A program made the position numbers and the translations under genes. Of a stretch of DNA of 64,000 nt, positions 28,458 through 37,750 are shown one piece after another. The notes under the pieces are model-generated. The model was not told the DNA's origin. It worked only from the letters and a program-made list of their open reading frames with translations, and did no database searches. The DNA is from Neorhizobium galegae bv. orientalis str. HAMBI 540 (GTDB lineage: Bacteria > Pseudomonadota > Alphaproteobacteria > Rhizobiales > Rhizobiaceae): assembly GCF_000731315.1 (NCBI RefSeq), contig NZ_HG938353.1, forward strand, positions 3,472,001 through 3,536,000. The letters are read 5' to 3'. Each line of letters begins with the position of its first letter. Position 1 is the stretch's first letter.

Positions 28458-29897
28458 ATGATCACACCATTCGAGCCGAAGATTGGAAATGATTACATCT
28501 CGTATGAGCAGAAGTCTCAACGCGGGGGGCCGGAATATCATGTTATCGCCTATGTGGCTGCCGCGGCCGACTTCATCTATCTTCTCGGAGCGACCGGCGT
28601 CGGCTTCACGGGCTATCAATATGTCGTTTTCGGATCTGCGCCCGATCCGTCGCTTTTTATCGGGATCGGCCTGGTTCTGTCGACGATCTTCGTGCTCGCA
28701 ATGCACAGCGCCCAGGCCTACAGCCCGGAGAGCATTCAGCTTCTGCGGCCACAAATCCGGCTGATCTGCATTCTGATTCCAAGCGCTCTGGCTTTCCTGC
28801 TGACGGTCATTTTCTTTTTGAAAATCGGCACGACCTTCTCGCGCGGGGCAATCTTGATGACAGCTGTCATCTCTCTGTCCGGGCTGATCTGCACCCGCCT
28901 GTTCTGGCACTGGTATCTGCCGTCGGCGGCGGCTGCGGCGTCCTTCAAGATGAAACGGATACTCCTGATCTGCCATGAGGAGTTTTCGGCGGAACATTGG
29001 CAGCATAAGGCGGCCGCAAGCGGTATGACACTCGTCCAGGTCCTCCGCCTCTCGGATGAAAATCTGTTGCCCGTGAACGCCCTGCAGAGACTGAGGCAGA
29101 GCGAGACCGACAACATCGACGAGGTATTCATCATCTGGCGGGATCCGAATGTCTCCAAGCTCGAATTCTACCTCGGAGAACTCAGGCGCTCTGCATCGCC
29201 GGTCAATGTCATCTTCGATGGCGTCGTCGGCCGGCTTACCAGCGCTCCGGCCCGCAAGATCGGCGGCATGACAGCATTCCAGACGCAGCGGCCGCCGTTG
29301 AACCTTTACGAACGCGGTACCAAGCGCGCGTTCGACATCATCTTCTCGCTATTGGCCATCCTCTCGCTGTTTCCGCTGTTGCTCGTCGTGGCGATCGCCA
29401 TCAAATGCGATTCCAGGGGTCCGATTCTGTTCAGGCAGGTCCGCAAAGGATATGGCGGCCGTTCGTTCCGAATTCTGAAATTCCGCAGCATGACCGTCAT
29501 GGAAGATTCTGCCGACATTCGCCAGGCTACCAGGAACGACCCCCGCGTCACGAAGATCGGGGCTATCATCCGCGCTTCGAGCATCGATGAGTTGCCGCAG
29601 CTCTGGAACGTCCTCCGAGGCGAGATGTCGATCGTCGGCCCCCGTCCGCACGCGCTCGCCCATGACGAACTCTATGATGCGCAGATCGCCAAATATGCCT
29701 TCAGGCGGCATGTCAAACCCGGGCTGACCGGTTGGGCTCAGATCAACAATTGCCGCGGCGAGACGCCGAATATCGAGAAGATGGAAGAACGGATATTCCA
29801 CGACCTCTGGTACATCAACAACTGGTCGTTCTGGCTCGATATGAAGATCATCGTCCGCACCGCAATCGAGATCTGCGATTTCGGCAAGGTCTACTGA
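28458..29897 (+). CDS. Polyprenyl glycosylphosphotransferase priming EPS synthesis (WcaJ/ExoY-like)
   Basis: 479 aa. The N-terminal about 190 residues carry four to five hydrophobic helices (HVIAYVAAAADFIYLLGATG onward), followed by a CoA-binding-like domain, one more helix (RAFDIIFSLLAILSLFPLLLVVAIAI) and the C-terminal catalytic domain: SRGPILFRQVRKG, FRILKFRSM, IDELPQLWNVLRGEMSIVGPRP, KPGLTGWAQIN. This is the bacterial sugar-transferase family. It puts the first sugar-1-phosphate on undecaprenyl phosphate at the inner membrane and so starts each EPS repeat unit. It ends 22 bp from the convergent PLP decarboxylase gene. The first sugar (Glc or Gal) cannot be told. Confidence 0.93.
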   Translation: MITPFEPKIGNDYISYEQKSQRGGPEYHVIAYVAAAADFIYLLGATGVGFTGYQYVVFGSAPDPSLFIGIGLVLSTIFVLAMHSAQAYSPESIQLLRPQIRLICILIPSALAFLLTVIFFLKIGTTFSRGAILMTAVISLSGLICTRLFWHWYLPSAAAAASFKMKRILLICHEEFSAEHWQHKAAASGMTLVQVLRLSDENLLPVNALQRLRQSETDNIDEVFIIWRDPNVSKLEFYLGELRRSASPVNVIFDGVVGRLTSAPARKIGGMTAFQTQRPPLNLYERGTKRAFDIIFSLLAILSLFPLLLVVAIAIKCDSRGPILFRQVRKGYGGRSFRILKFRSMTVMEDSADIRQATRNDPRVTKIGAIIRASSIDELPQLWNVLRGEMSIVGPRPHALAHDELYDAQIAKYAFRRHVKPGLTGWAQINNCRGETPNIEKMEERIFHDLWYINNWSFWLDMKIIVRTAIEICDFGKVY

Positions 29898-29919
29898 TTC
29901 ACTGCAAGATCGGAAGGTT

Positions 29920-31158
29920 TTAAGCCGATGGCAGCGCCGGGATGTGGGTGACATCCCGCATCCCGACGGCCTCGATGAGGACTTCGCAGGGCGGTGCGTG
30001 GCTGATGAAATGGATTGGGCTGGCCGTCAGCCCGTAAGCGCCGCTGTTATGCACGGCAATGAGATCACCCTCTTCGATCCGCGGAAGCATCGCCGCGACG
30101 GCGAGCCGGTCGATCGAAGTGCAAAGCGGGCCGACGAGATTGACTTTCTCCGGTTCACCCTGCCCGCCGACCTTGTGCATCGTATAGTTCCGATGCATCA
30201 CCATTCCGAAATGACCGGAAGCCGGCAGGTGGTTGTTCATGCCGCCATCGCAGATACCGATCCGCACGCCGCGTGATTTCTTGACCGAAATGACGCGCGT
30301 CAGAAAATATCCGGCCTCACCGACAAGATAACGCCCAAGTTCGAGCACCAGCCGGGTCCCGGCAAATTGCGGCAACGCCTTGAGACCGTCGAGATCCGCC
30401 GCAATGCCGGCAACGACGGCAGCCAGGTCGAGCGGCAAATCGCCGTCATGATAGGGAATTCCGAGCCCGGAACCGAACACCAGTTTTTCCGGCAGCGGAA
30501 TGTAAGCTTCGCAGACCTCCCGGAAAATGCCGATGAAGCTGCGATAGTTCTCGCAGATGGCTTCGGGCTTCAGGCACTGCGTGCCGGAATAGATGTGCAA
30601 CCCGACGATCTTGAGATTGGGCAGGGCCGCGATCTCAGGCATGTCTCTCGCAACATCTTCCCAGTCGATGCCGAAGGCCGATGGACGGCCGGCCATCTGA
30701 TCGCCAAACCCCTTGGGAACCGTGGTCGGAGCAATGCGGACGAGGACATGCTGGACACGCCCGAGTTCGCCGGCGATGGAATTGGCAAGTACAGCCTCAC
30801 GCACCGATTCCAGGATCAGTTCGCCAATGTCGCCTTCGATCGCTTCCCGGATTTCGAACTGCCGTTTTCCCGGACCTGTAAAACTGATGCGCGCGGCTTC
30901 CCATCCCGCCGCAAGCGCGGTCCTGAACTCGCCGATGGAAGAGACGTCGAGATACTCCGCCTGTCCCCTCATCAGGGAAAGCAATGCCGGATTGGGATTG
31001 CTCTTCGCGGCAAAGCTCAGCGCAAAACGCCCCTCGAAGGCTTGCCTCAGGAGCGCTGCCCGGCTCTCGATTGCCGATGCGAGATAGACATAGGAGGGGG
31101 TCCCGAATGATGCCGCCGCACTCAGCAGCCAGACATCGAGCGCCGAAGAGTGGTTCAT
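29920..31158 (-). CDS. Fold III PLP-dependent amino-acid decarboxylase (ODC/DAPDC/BtrK-like)
   Basis: 412 aa; the ATG 31158 overlaps the stop of the ACP gene (TGATG). Family residues: Lys52 in FAAKSNPNP for the Schiff base, GLHIYSGTQ, FGSGLGIPY, ELGRYLVGEAGYF, CDGGMNNHL, GPLCTSID and a late NSGAYG. These fit alanine-racemase-fold decarboxylases (ornithine, diaminopimelate, and the carrier-protein-acting BtrK and VinO). Since the gene is coupled to an ACP and an AMP ligase, the likely substrate is an amino acid tethered to that ACP rather than free ornithine. A similar ligase/decarboxylase pair is known from exosortase-associated EPS loci. Substrate is inferred. Confidence 0.88.
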   Translation of the reverse strand: MNHSSALDVWLLSAAASFGTPSYVYLASAIESRAALLRQAFEGRFALSFAAKSNPNPALLSLMRGQAEYLDVSSIGEFRTALAAGWEAARISFTGPGKRQFEIREAIEGDIGELILESVREAVLANSIAGELGRVQHVLVRIAPTTVPKGFGDQMAGRPSAFGIDWEDVARDMPEIAALPNLKIVGLHIYSGTQCLKPEAICENYRSFIGIFREVCEAYIPLPEKLVFGSGLGIPYHDGDLPLDLAAVVAGIAADLDGLKALPQFAGTRLVLELGRYLVGEAGYFLTRVISVKKSRGVRIGICDGGMNNHLPASGHFGMVMHRNYTMHKVGGQGEPEKVNLVGPLCTSIDRLAVAAMLPRIEEGDLIAVHNSGAYGLTASPIHFISHAPPCEVLIEAVGMRDVTHIPALPSA

Positions 31159-31391
31159 CAGGCGCTGGCTTCGGCAAAACGGATGATCCGGGACGGCGTA
31201 TCGAAGTTCTCGAGCGTGACGTCCTCGGCGCGGATGGCAAGGCCCGTCGTCTGCTCGACAAATGCCAGCAGGTTCACCATCGAGACGGAATCGAGAAGCC
31301 CCGAGGAGAACAGTTCGCTCTCGCTGTCTGCATGGGCGATATTCAGGGATTCCCGCAGGTAACCAATCAATTTTCCATGGGTAAGGCTCAT
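31158..31391 (-). CDS. Stand-alone acyl carrier protein
   Basis: 77 aa, ATG 31391 with GAGGGAG 8 nt upstream. Acidic helical protein with LLDSVSMVNLLAFVEQTTG; Ser35 in the DS motif would take phosphopantetheine. The start overlaps the ligase stop (ATGA) and the stop overlaps the decarboxylase start, so ligase, ACP and decarboxylase are made in a fixed ratio. It probably carries an aminoacyl group loaded by the ligase. Confidence 0.9.
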   Translation of the reverse strand: MSLTHGKLIGYLRESLNIAHADSESELFSSGLLDSVSMVNLLAFVEQTTGLAIRAEDVTLENFDTPSRIIRFAEASA

Positions 31392-33025
31392 TGCAAGTTC
31401 TCCCTCGTTTCGGTCACTTTGACTGGGACTGCCGGCGGGGGCGCACTGAGGACAATTTCCCCGCCTTGCATGCACTCGCGAGAAAGGCGCACCACATCCG
31501 GTCGCGCCAGTTTGCCGCTCGACGTCCGGGGCATTCCTTCTGCCCAGACATGGAACTGGCGCGGCACCATATAGGACGGCATCGCGCGCCGGCAGTAACG
31601 CAGCAAGGCTTCCTCGTCGAACTCGCCGATCGGCGTTATCGCCACATGCACGGTTTGCCCCAGTTCCTCGTCGTCAACACCGAAGGCGACTGCTTCCGCC
31701 ACCACGCCGCTGCGGCAGACGAGATCCTCGATCTCATCCGGACTGACCCGGAAACCGCTGGTCTTGATCATCGCGTCGTTGCGGCCGATGAACCAGAGGT
31801 CGCCATCGGCATCGATCCTGACGATATCGCCGCTATAGACGACCGGTTCGTCGCCGATCAAATGCCAGAGCTCCGGACACGGCCTGATCTTCTGCTCCGT
31901 TATCTCAGGCTTGCCCCAATATCCAAGGCTCACAAGCGGGCCGCGGTGAACGAGTTCGCCCTGCTCGCCGGGATAGGCGATGCCTTCGCCATGCTTGATG
32001 ACATAGACCTCGGCGCCGGGGATCGCCTGGCCGATCGCGCCCATCTTGCGGGTAAACTTCTGCGGCGAGAGATAGGTGGAGCGGAAGGCCTCGGTCAGTC
32101 CGTACATCAGGTAGATATCCGCATCCGGGAAAACTCGTGGTATCTGCTCCAGGATGTTGAGCGAAATCTTGCCACCGGAATTGGTGATCCGCCTGAGCGC
32201 TGGAAATTCCACGGGGTTGTCTTTCAGCAGTCGCACGATCTGGCTCCAGAGCGGCGGCACGGCGGCGACGCCTGTCACCCGATGCCGCTGCATCGCCAGC
32301 ACGATTTCGGTGGCCATCGGCACCGCCTGATGCACGACTGTACCGCCCATCAGCATCATCGTCGTCAGCTGGTTCAAGCCATAGTCGAAGCTGTAGGGCA
32401 GGACGCTCAGCAGCCGGTCGTCCTCCCTGAGGCCCAGATAGCGCGACACGGACCGGGCGCCGGCAACGATGTTGCGATGGGTCAGCATCACGCCCTTCGG
32501 CATGCCCGTCGAACCGGATGTGTAGATGATCATTGCAAGTTCTGTATCGAGGCGCGCGATCTCGTCGCCGGAAAAGTCTTCCGGAAGGTGATCCCAGACA
32601 TCGAATATGGTGTCGGCCGGCAATTTGCCTTTGACCAGGACATTGTCGACCGTGTCGGGTAGCTTACGCGCGCCAAGGGCCTCCGCGACCCTTGCCTCGA
32701 CGATCAGCAGGCGTGCGCCGCAGTCGTTGGCGACATATTCGAGCTGCTCGACCGTCCATTGCGTGTTGACGTTGACGATCACTCCACCGACCTTGGCGAT
32801 GGCGAACATGGCGGTGACCTCCGCGATGCTCTTGCGCAGGTGCACGATCACCCGGTCGCCCGGCCGGATATTGCGGCTCTGAAGATAGCCCGCCAGCCGA
32901 TCCACCTCGGCCGCCACAGCAGCATAGCTCGCTGCGCGATGACCGTCGATGATCGCCGGCTTGCCCGGCCTTGCATCGAGGTTGTCAGCCAGAAGCTGAT
33001 AGAAGTTGGTGGTCAACGCGTTCAT
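31388..33025 (-). CDS. AMP-dependent acyl/aminoacyl ligase (ANL superfamily)
   Basis: 545 aa from ATG 33025, which has GGAGGAG upstream. Complete ANL enzyme: MIIYTSGSTGMPKGVMLTHRN (P-loop), LPYSFDYGLNQL, ITNSGGKIS, YLMYGLTEAFRSTYL, YSGDIVRIDADGDLWFIGRNDAMIKTSGFRVSPDEIE and the C-terminal Lys in TSSGKLARP. It should activate a carboxylate with ATP and load it on the coupled ACP. It resembles the acyl-CoA ligase/D-alanine ligase branch linked to exosortase-type EPS loci. Which acid is activated is unknown; the neighbouring decarboxylase argues for an amino acid with a second carboxylate. Confidence 0.9.
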   Translation of the reverse strand: MNALTTNFYQLLADNLDARPGKPAIIDGHRAASYAAVAAEVDRLAGYLQSRNIRPGDRVIVHLRKSIAEVTAMFAIAKVGGVIVNVNTQWTVEQLEYVANDCGARLLIVEARVAEALGARKLPDTVDNVLVKGKLPADTIFDVWDHLPEDFSGDEIARLDTELAMIIYTSGSTGMPKGVMLTHRNIVAGARSVSRYLGLREDDRLLSVLPYSFDYGLNQLTTMMLMGGTVVHQAVPMATEIVLAMQRHRVTGVAAVPPLWSQIVRLLKDNPVEFPALRRITNSGGKISLNILEQIPRVFPDADIYLMYGLTEAFRSTYLSPQKFTRKMGAIGQAIPGAEVYVIKHGEGIAYPGEQGELVHRGPLVSLGYWGKPEITEQKIRPCPELWHLIGDEPVVYSGDIVRIDADGDLWFIGRNDAMIKTSGFRVSPDEIEDLVCRSGVVAEAVAFGVDDEELGQTVHVAITPIGEFDEEALLRYCRRAMPSYMVPRQFHVWAEGMPRTSSGKLARPDVVRLSRECMQGGEIVLSAPPPAVPVKVTETRENLQ

Positions 33026-33051
33026 GGCAAACTCCTCCAGCGGTGAGTGGA

Positions 33052-33681
33052 TCAAGGGCCGGCATCAGTCTTGGTGTGCTCGCTCAAAAACGGGCCGAGG
33101 CGGGGATAGATCCTGGCCGGTGAGCCGACGACGATCGAATCCGAGGGCACATCGGTGGAGACGGCCGTATTTGCTCCTATCCGCACCCGATCGCCGATCC
33201 GGATGTCGCCAAGAATGGTGGAGTTTACGCCGATAAAAACGTCATCGCCGATCTTCGGCGCGCCGGCGCTCATGTTCGTGCCGATCGTGACATTGTGCAT
33301 GATGCCGCATCGTTTTCCGATCACGACCGCCGGGTGGATCGAGATCGACCCCTCGACGTGGATGATATGAAAACCCTCGCCAAGCGTCACCTCGGCCGGA
33401 ATCCACACGCGCGTCAGCGTTGAAACGACCATGTTGATTGCGCCGTAGATCTTCTGGAAGAACCGCCTGGCCATGTAGCTTCGGCGGCTGCCCGCCCATC
33501 GACCGAAGCGATAGACCAACAGCGCGATAAAGGCGGCATTGAGGACCGTGCCGCCATGACGCTCATAGTCCTTGCGCACCAGTTGGCCGAACGGAACGGG
33601 AGGCGCCTGCAGAGATGCCACACTATTGTGGTCCTGCATCGCGACGGATTGAGGGTGGAGAAAACGAAGCCGTGAAGTCAT
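33052..33681 (-). CDS. Hexapeptide-repeat acyltransferase (serine O-acetyltransferase-like)
   Basis: 209 aa; ATG 33681 overlaps the stop of the GT61 gene. After about 90 residues with a hydrophobic patch, a left-handed beta-helix follows: IPAEVTLGEGFHIIH, SISIHPAVVIGKRCGIMHNVTIGTN, PKIGDDVFIGVNSTILGDIRIGDRVRIGANTAVSTDVP. The His in IMHNVTIG matches the catalytic area of CysE-like enzymes. In a polysaccharide locus such proteins usually O-acylate a sugar with acetyl-CoA; using the ACP-bound group made by the next genes is an attractive alternative. Not likely the housekeeping CysE. Confidence 0.85.
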   Translation of the reverse strand: MTSRLRFLHPQSVAMQDHNSVASLQAPPVPFGQLVRKDYERHGGTVLNAAFIALLVYRFGRWAGSRRSYMARRFFQKIYGAINMVVSTLTRVWIPAEVTLGEGFHIIHVEGSISIHPAVVIGKRCGIMHNVTIGTNMSAGAPKIGDDVFIGVNSTILGDIRIGDRVRIGANTAVSTDVPSDSIVVGSPARIYPRLGPFLSEHTKTDAGP

Positions 33682-34676
33682 GCGAGCACCATCTCCAATG
33701 TACGGTCGATATCACTCCACTCCACGCGAAAGTTTTCGCAGGTTCCCTCGCCGACGACGAAGGCATAGCCTTGTCCCTGACGATCGGTGATGACCTTGAG
33801 GGCCGAAACCACTCGATCTGCCGGCTGGATGACGAAGAGAGTCGAATCCGGCGGCATGACCATCAGTCCGTGAACCAGATGGCTGCCTTCGACGCCGGCG
33901 ACGACCCGCGCTCCGGCACAGGCGTGGATAATGTCGTCAACCGACGAAGCCACCGGGTCGATGATCCGGAATCCGTATTTCGACACGAACTGCTCGGCGA
34001 TCTCGCTCTCGTTCGACAACAGGCGGCTGTCTCCCCTTTTCCCTCGCAGGATGAAGACGCCGGGATGAACGGAGAAAGGCGGCGCTGATGCCAGAAGCTT
34101 TTCACGCACCTGATCGGCGCGTTTCTTCTTGCCCTCATTCTGTCCTTTGTCCCTGAAGAGGATGACCTCGTCGAAATGGACGTCGTCGACATAGATCGCC
34201 TTGAGGTCGAGTTTTTGCGTGTATTGCGGCTCGTGATCCCATCTGGTCGGCCGCGTGGTTACCGGCGTCTGGTATTCGTCCGCCAAGGGGTAGGTCAGGC
34301 AGTCATCCGAAAGCCAGTTGCCGAACCAGCGGTTGCCGACCCAGCTCTCGAACAATGCACCGCTGGTCGACCGCTTGGGGGGCACGTAGACTGGCAGCCG
34401 ACGGCTGCGCGGTCTGAGGCTCCTCGATGATTTTTGCCCATAGAGTACGCCGTCGATCAGGTCGATATCCTTGAGCCGGTAACCGACCGTTGCCTCCTGG
34501 GTGGTTTCGTAATTTCCCCTGAAACCCTTCAGGACCTCGGCGACGGTACCGAATTGGGCGCCTTTGATACGGTCGAGGTGATGCGGAAGAAACTTCGCCG
34601 GGCGGATGAAACGCCGGGTTTGCGGAGCGATCGTCCAGCGGTCGCCTGCAACCGCCTCGATATCCGGAAAAGGCAT
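33678..34676 (-). CDS. GT61-family (DUF563) glycosyltransferase
   Basis: 332 aa from ATG 34676 (weak AAAGG site); the frame is open to a TTG at 34724, giving 348 aa, so the start is uncertain. The C-terminal half has the family pattern: PGVFILRGKRGDSRLLSNESEIAEQF, FRIIDPVASSVDDIIHACAGARVVAGVEGSHLVHGLMVMPPDS (the EGSHLVH core). GT61 members transfer xylose, GlcNAc or related sugars. It is the first gene of the coupled set acyltransferase-ligase-ACP-decarboxylase, which suggests that the sugar it adds is the one that gets the acyl or aminoacyl group. Confidence 0.8.
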   Translation of the reverse strand: MPFPDIEAVAGDRWTIAPQTRRFIRPAKFLPHHLDRIKGAQFGTVAEVLKGFRGNYETTQEATVGYRLKDIDLIDGVLYGQKSSRSLRPRSRRLPVYVPPKRSTSGALFESWVGNRWFGNWLSDDCLTYPLADEYQTPVTTRPTRWDHEPQYTQKLDLKAIYVDDVHFDEVILFRDKGQNEGKKKRADQVREKLLASAPPFSVHPGVFILRGKRGDSRLLSNESEIAEQFVSKYGFRIIDPVASSVDDIIHACAGARVVAGVEGSHLVHGLMVMPPDSTLFVIQPADRVVSALKVITDRQGQGYAFVVGEGTCENFRVEWSDIDRTLEMVLA

Positions 34677-34850
34677 CCGGACGGCCTTTCTCAAAGAATG
34701 CACGATCGGCAGAAAAGATATCAATCAACCATCCCCGCAAGTCTGCAATCGGCGCTTCGAACGCGGAGGCCCCGTGCCTCCAAACTACCGCCCTGAACAG
34801 GATAATCGCATAGCGGCCAATGGTTTCGCCGTAATCTTTGGGTTATCGGC

Positions 34851-36110
34851 CTACTCATTTCGAAGTATCAGATCGCCGTGTTTTTCCTCGTGCTCCAGCA
34901 GCGAAGCTATCGCCTGGGCGCTGATGCGGTGATGAAACTTCGCGGCGATCTTGGCCCGCGAAGCCTGCCTCAACCGGCGGGAGAGATCATCGTTCAGCAA
35001 TACTCTTTCAATGGCGATCGCCATCTCCTCCGGACGCTGCGCTTGTACCAGCATGGCATCCACGCCATGGTCGACGAGCTCGCTATTTCCACCGACATCG
35101 GTGACGATCACCGGCATCTCCATCGCCATCGCCTCCATGATGGCGACCGAAATCCCTTCGTTCAGACTGGCGAGTACGAAGATATGTGCGTCCTCCAGCC
35201 CTTGTCGCACCCGGGTTTCGGAGACCGCTCCCAGAAGTTCGACACAGCCGGTGAGCTTCTTTTCCGCAATCAGGGCTTCCAATGTCCTGCGATAGCCGCT
35301 GCCGCCCTGCTCGTCTTCGCCGGCAATCTGCAGGCGGACGTCGATGTCACGCCTTCGCAGGATTTCGACGGTTTGAAGCAGAAGGTCATGTCCCTTCACC
35401 GGATTGAGCCTGCCGCAGGTAAAGATCCGGCACGGTTCCCCAGGTTTCCAAGGGTTGTAGGGACGGCTCCTGCGAATCTGCTCCAGATCCACCCCCATCG
35501 GCGCAATCGCGATCCGGGACGGTTTCGAGCCGTTTAGCTTGACATCGATATCGTTGAACAACCGCTTGGAGATTACCGTCGCAAAGGCGGCATTCTTCCA
35601 TTTCTGCCGCTGGTTGGGACCGTAACCCTCAAGCGTCGGACCATGAAGCGTCAGGCTGTAGGGTATCCCTGACAACAGCGAGGCCATCGCCGCGACGTTC
35701 GCCGCGTCGGCGCAGGAATGGACATGAATATGGGACCAGTTTCCGCGACGGGCGAGCCGCACAAGCTTGCCGGCAACCAATAGGATGGCGAGCATGCGCA
35801 GTCGACCGACTGGAGATTTGATTTCCGCACCGAAAACGGCGGCAAGACTCCGGCCGACCCGACGCGGACCGGCGCGAACAATTTCCGCCATCGCGACAAG
35901 CGCTCCGCCGAAGCCGAGCGGCAGAAGGTAGTCGGTCCCCCTGCGAGCTTCGTCGGCCCAGGCATGTGACGCGATCGCCTTCGGAGGAGGCGCCGTGGAA
36001 ACGAATTGAGCCTCTATACCGAGCTCGGACAAGGCCTCGTGTTCACGCCACAGGAATATATGGGTCTGACCCGGAAATTCCGGTATGAAGAAACCTATCC
36101 TGCGACCCAT
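34851..36110 (-). CDS. GT4-family glycosyltransferase
   Basis: 419 aa from the ATG at 36110, chosen over the adjacent ATG 36113 because GGAGG lies at workable distance. N-terminus RRIGFFIPEFPGQTHIFLWREHEAL is the colanic-acid-type GT4 acceptor domain. The C-terminal donor domain has CRIFTCGRLNPVKGHDLLLQTV, LQIAGEDEQGGSG, CVELLGAVSE and FVLASLNEGISVAIMEAMAMEMPVIV. It probably adds a sugar to the lipid-linked repeat. It is divergent from the exporter gene at 36446 and 174 bp ahead of the GT61 set. Confidence 0.9.
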   Translation of the reverse strand: MGRRIGFFIPEFPGQTHIFLWREHEALSELGIEAQFVSTAPPPKAIASHAWADEARRGTDYLLPLGFGGALVAMAEIVRAGPRRVGRSLAAVFGAEIKSPVGRLRMLAILLVAGKLVRLARRGNWSHIHVHSCADAANVAAMASLLSGIPYSLTLHGPTLEGYGPNQRQKWKNAAFATVISKRLFNDIDVKLNGSKPSRIAIAPMGVDLEQIRRSRPYNPWKPGEPCRIFTCGRLNPVKGHDLLLQTVEILRRRDIDVRLQIAGEDEQGGSGYRRTLEALIAEKKLTGCVELLGAVSETRVRQGLEDAHIFVLASLNEGISVAIMEAMAMEMPVIVTDVGGNSELVDHGVDAMLVQAQRPEEMAIAIERVLLNDDLSRRLRQASRAKIAAKFHHRISAQAIASLLEHEEKHGDLILRNE

Positions 36111-36445
36111 CATCCCTCCTTGTTCCGATGCTCCCGCGACACGCGACCTTGTCGGCTGCGGCACTCGCATGACGGACCACGCGCGGCCGGTAACCGCAGG
36201 CACTAATCGGTTGAATGCAGAAGGATCATGGTCAGGGCCAGGTCGCCATTTCACAAGCTTTCTTGGCGGTGGATGTCCTTATCCTAAAGGGGACGGATTG
36301 CTTGGCACTCATCCGTTCGGGTTAGGAACAGGGATCGGACACGTACCTCTTTGTGCCTTGTTTGCAGGTGCCCGACGCGGCCGTAGTATAAACCGTCTTA
36401 TCCCAGTTGGATGGGAAGGGGTTACCAATCACCGGGGGTCTACAG
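36111..36445. other. Divergent promoter region
   Basis: 335 bases between the GT4 gene and the exporter gene, with no gene. It must carry promoters for both directions. A candidate rightward promoter is listed separately. Confidence 0.45.
36362..36389 (+). promoter_or_regulatory. Candidate promoter of the export genes
   Basis: TTGCAG, 16 bp, then TAGTAT, about 57 bp before the exporter start. Sigma-70-like by spacing; moderate match only. Confidence 0.3.
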
Positions 36446-37696
36446 ATGCGTGGGATAACGAGTCTCGCGGGGCTTTTGCTCTGCCTGACATTTGGGGACG
36501 TTGCCGCCCAGACAGCCTATCGCCTACAGCCCGGCGATACGTTGCAGGTATGGATTGCCCAGGAGCCTGAGCTCACCCGCGAGGTCGTCATTGCTCCGGA
36601 CGGATGGCTGTCATTCCCGCTTGCAGGCCATATTCAGAGCGCCGGGCTTTCCCTTTCGGAACTGGAGGCGCAACTTCTCGATCGGCTGAAAACCTATTTC
36701 AACGACAAACCCAATCTGACGATCATGCTGCGGCCCAACACCCAGAACCCGCAGCTGATCTACGTTCTTGGCGAGGTCGCCACACCCGGCGCATACCCGT
36801 ATCGGGCGAACATGACTGTCCTTCACGGCCTCAGCGTTGCCGGCGGCGTTTACCGCACGGCTTTGCTGGCGGCCGATCAGGACCGGTCCGTGATTGTACG
36901 TCGCGACGTCGAACACTCCCAAAAACGTCTGCAGGAACTGAAGGCCCGCATCGTCCGCCTCGAGGCGGAACTGCGGGGCGAAAAATCCATCGGCACGACC
37001 GAAGCGCTTGCTGCCGATCCGGCCCTTGCCCAGGAACAATCGCTGTTGAACGCCCGCATGGAAGCGCTTTCCATGGAGGAAAAAGCCCAGGCACAAGCGA
37101 ACCAGCTCACGGAGCGAAACAGTCTCGCGATGCAGGAGCAGGTCGACACCATGACGAAACGGATCGACCTGGCCAAACGCCGCCTCCAGAGCATCTCCGG
37201 GCTCGTCGCCAAAGGCGTGACCGAAGGCTCGCAGCAGATGGTCCAGGAAGGCACGATCGCCGAACTCGAGGGACAGATCAGCCGACTGACATCTGAAATT
37301 GCAGTCGCCGAGCGCACCAAGATGGCGGAGCTCGCCCGTTATGATAGCGCTCGACAGGCACAGCGGACCCAATTGCTGGTCGAACTCAATGCAGCCCAGC
37401 GCGAACAGGAAGAAACCGCAGCGCGGCTGGCCGACAGCACGCGGATCATGACCATTTATGGGGAGAGTGCTGCCTCAAGCCAGCAAAGGGAGCGGCGGCA
37501 GCTCGGCTATCATGTCGTGCGGACCACGAACGGCGAAACCCGCGAGTTCGTCGCAACCGAGATGACCCCGATCCTGCCGGGCGACCTGTTGCGGGTCGTC
37601 TACACCGATCCGACAAAGACCGGGGATGCGGGGGCTGGTCAGCCGGTTGCTCGAGCCGAACCGCGTTCGTCCGAAGTAACGAGGGCAGCTCGATGA
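36446..37696 (+). CDS. Outer-membrane polysaccharide exporter, ExoF-like (Wza superfamily)
   Basis: 416 aa from ATG 36446, with a signal peptide (MRGITSLAGLLLCLTFGDVAA). The PES domain (YRLQPGDTLQVWIAQEPELT ... VIAPDGWLSFPLAG) is followed by an SLBB-like segment (QLIYVLGEVATPGAYPYRANMTVLHGLSVAGG). Then comes a long coiled coil (about 170-330) and a C-terminal strand region. The coiled coil and lack of a lipobox Cys fit rhizobial ExoF rather than Wza. It would form the periplasmic and outer-membrane exit path for the EPS together with the co-polymerase downstream. Confidence 0.88.
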   Translation: MRGITSLAGLLLCLTFGDVAAQTAYRLQPGDTLQVWIAQEPELTREVVIAPDGWLSFPLAGHIQSAGLSLSELEAQLLDRLKTYFNDKPNLTIMLRPNTQNPQLIYVLGEVATPGAYPYRANMTVLHGLSVAGGVYRTALLAADQDRSVIVRRDVEHSQKRLQELKARIVRLEAELRGEKSIGTTEALAADPALAQEQSLLNARMEALSMEEKAQAQANQLTERNSLAMQEQVDTMTKRIDLAKRRLQSISGLVAKGVTEGSQQMVQEGTIAELEGQISRLTSEIAVAERTKMAELARYDSARQAQRTQLLVELNAAQREQEETAARLADSTRIMTIYGESAASSQQRERRQLGYHVVRTTNGETREFVATEMTPILPGDLLRVVYTDPTKTGDAGAGQPVARAEPRSSEVTRAAR

Positions 37697-37750
37697 CGGG
37701 GACTTCGTGATGACCAATGTATCTCGTACGCGAAGCAATGAGGCGACAGC

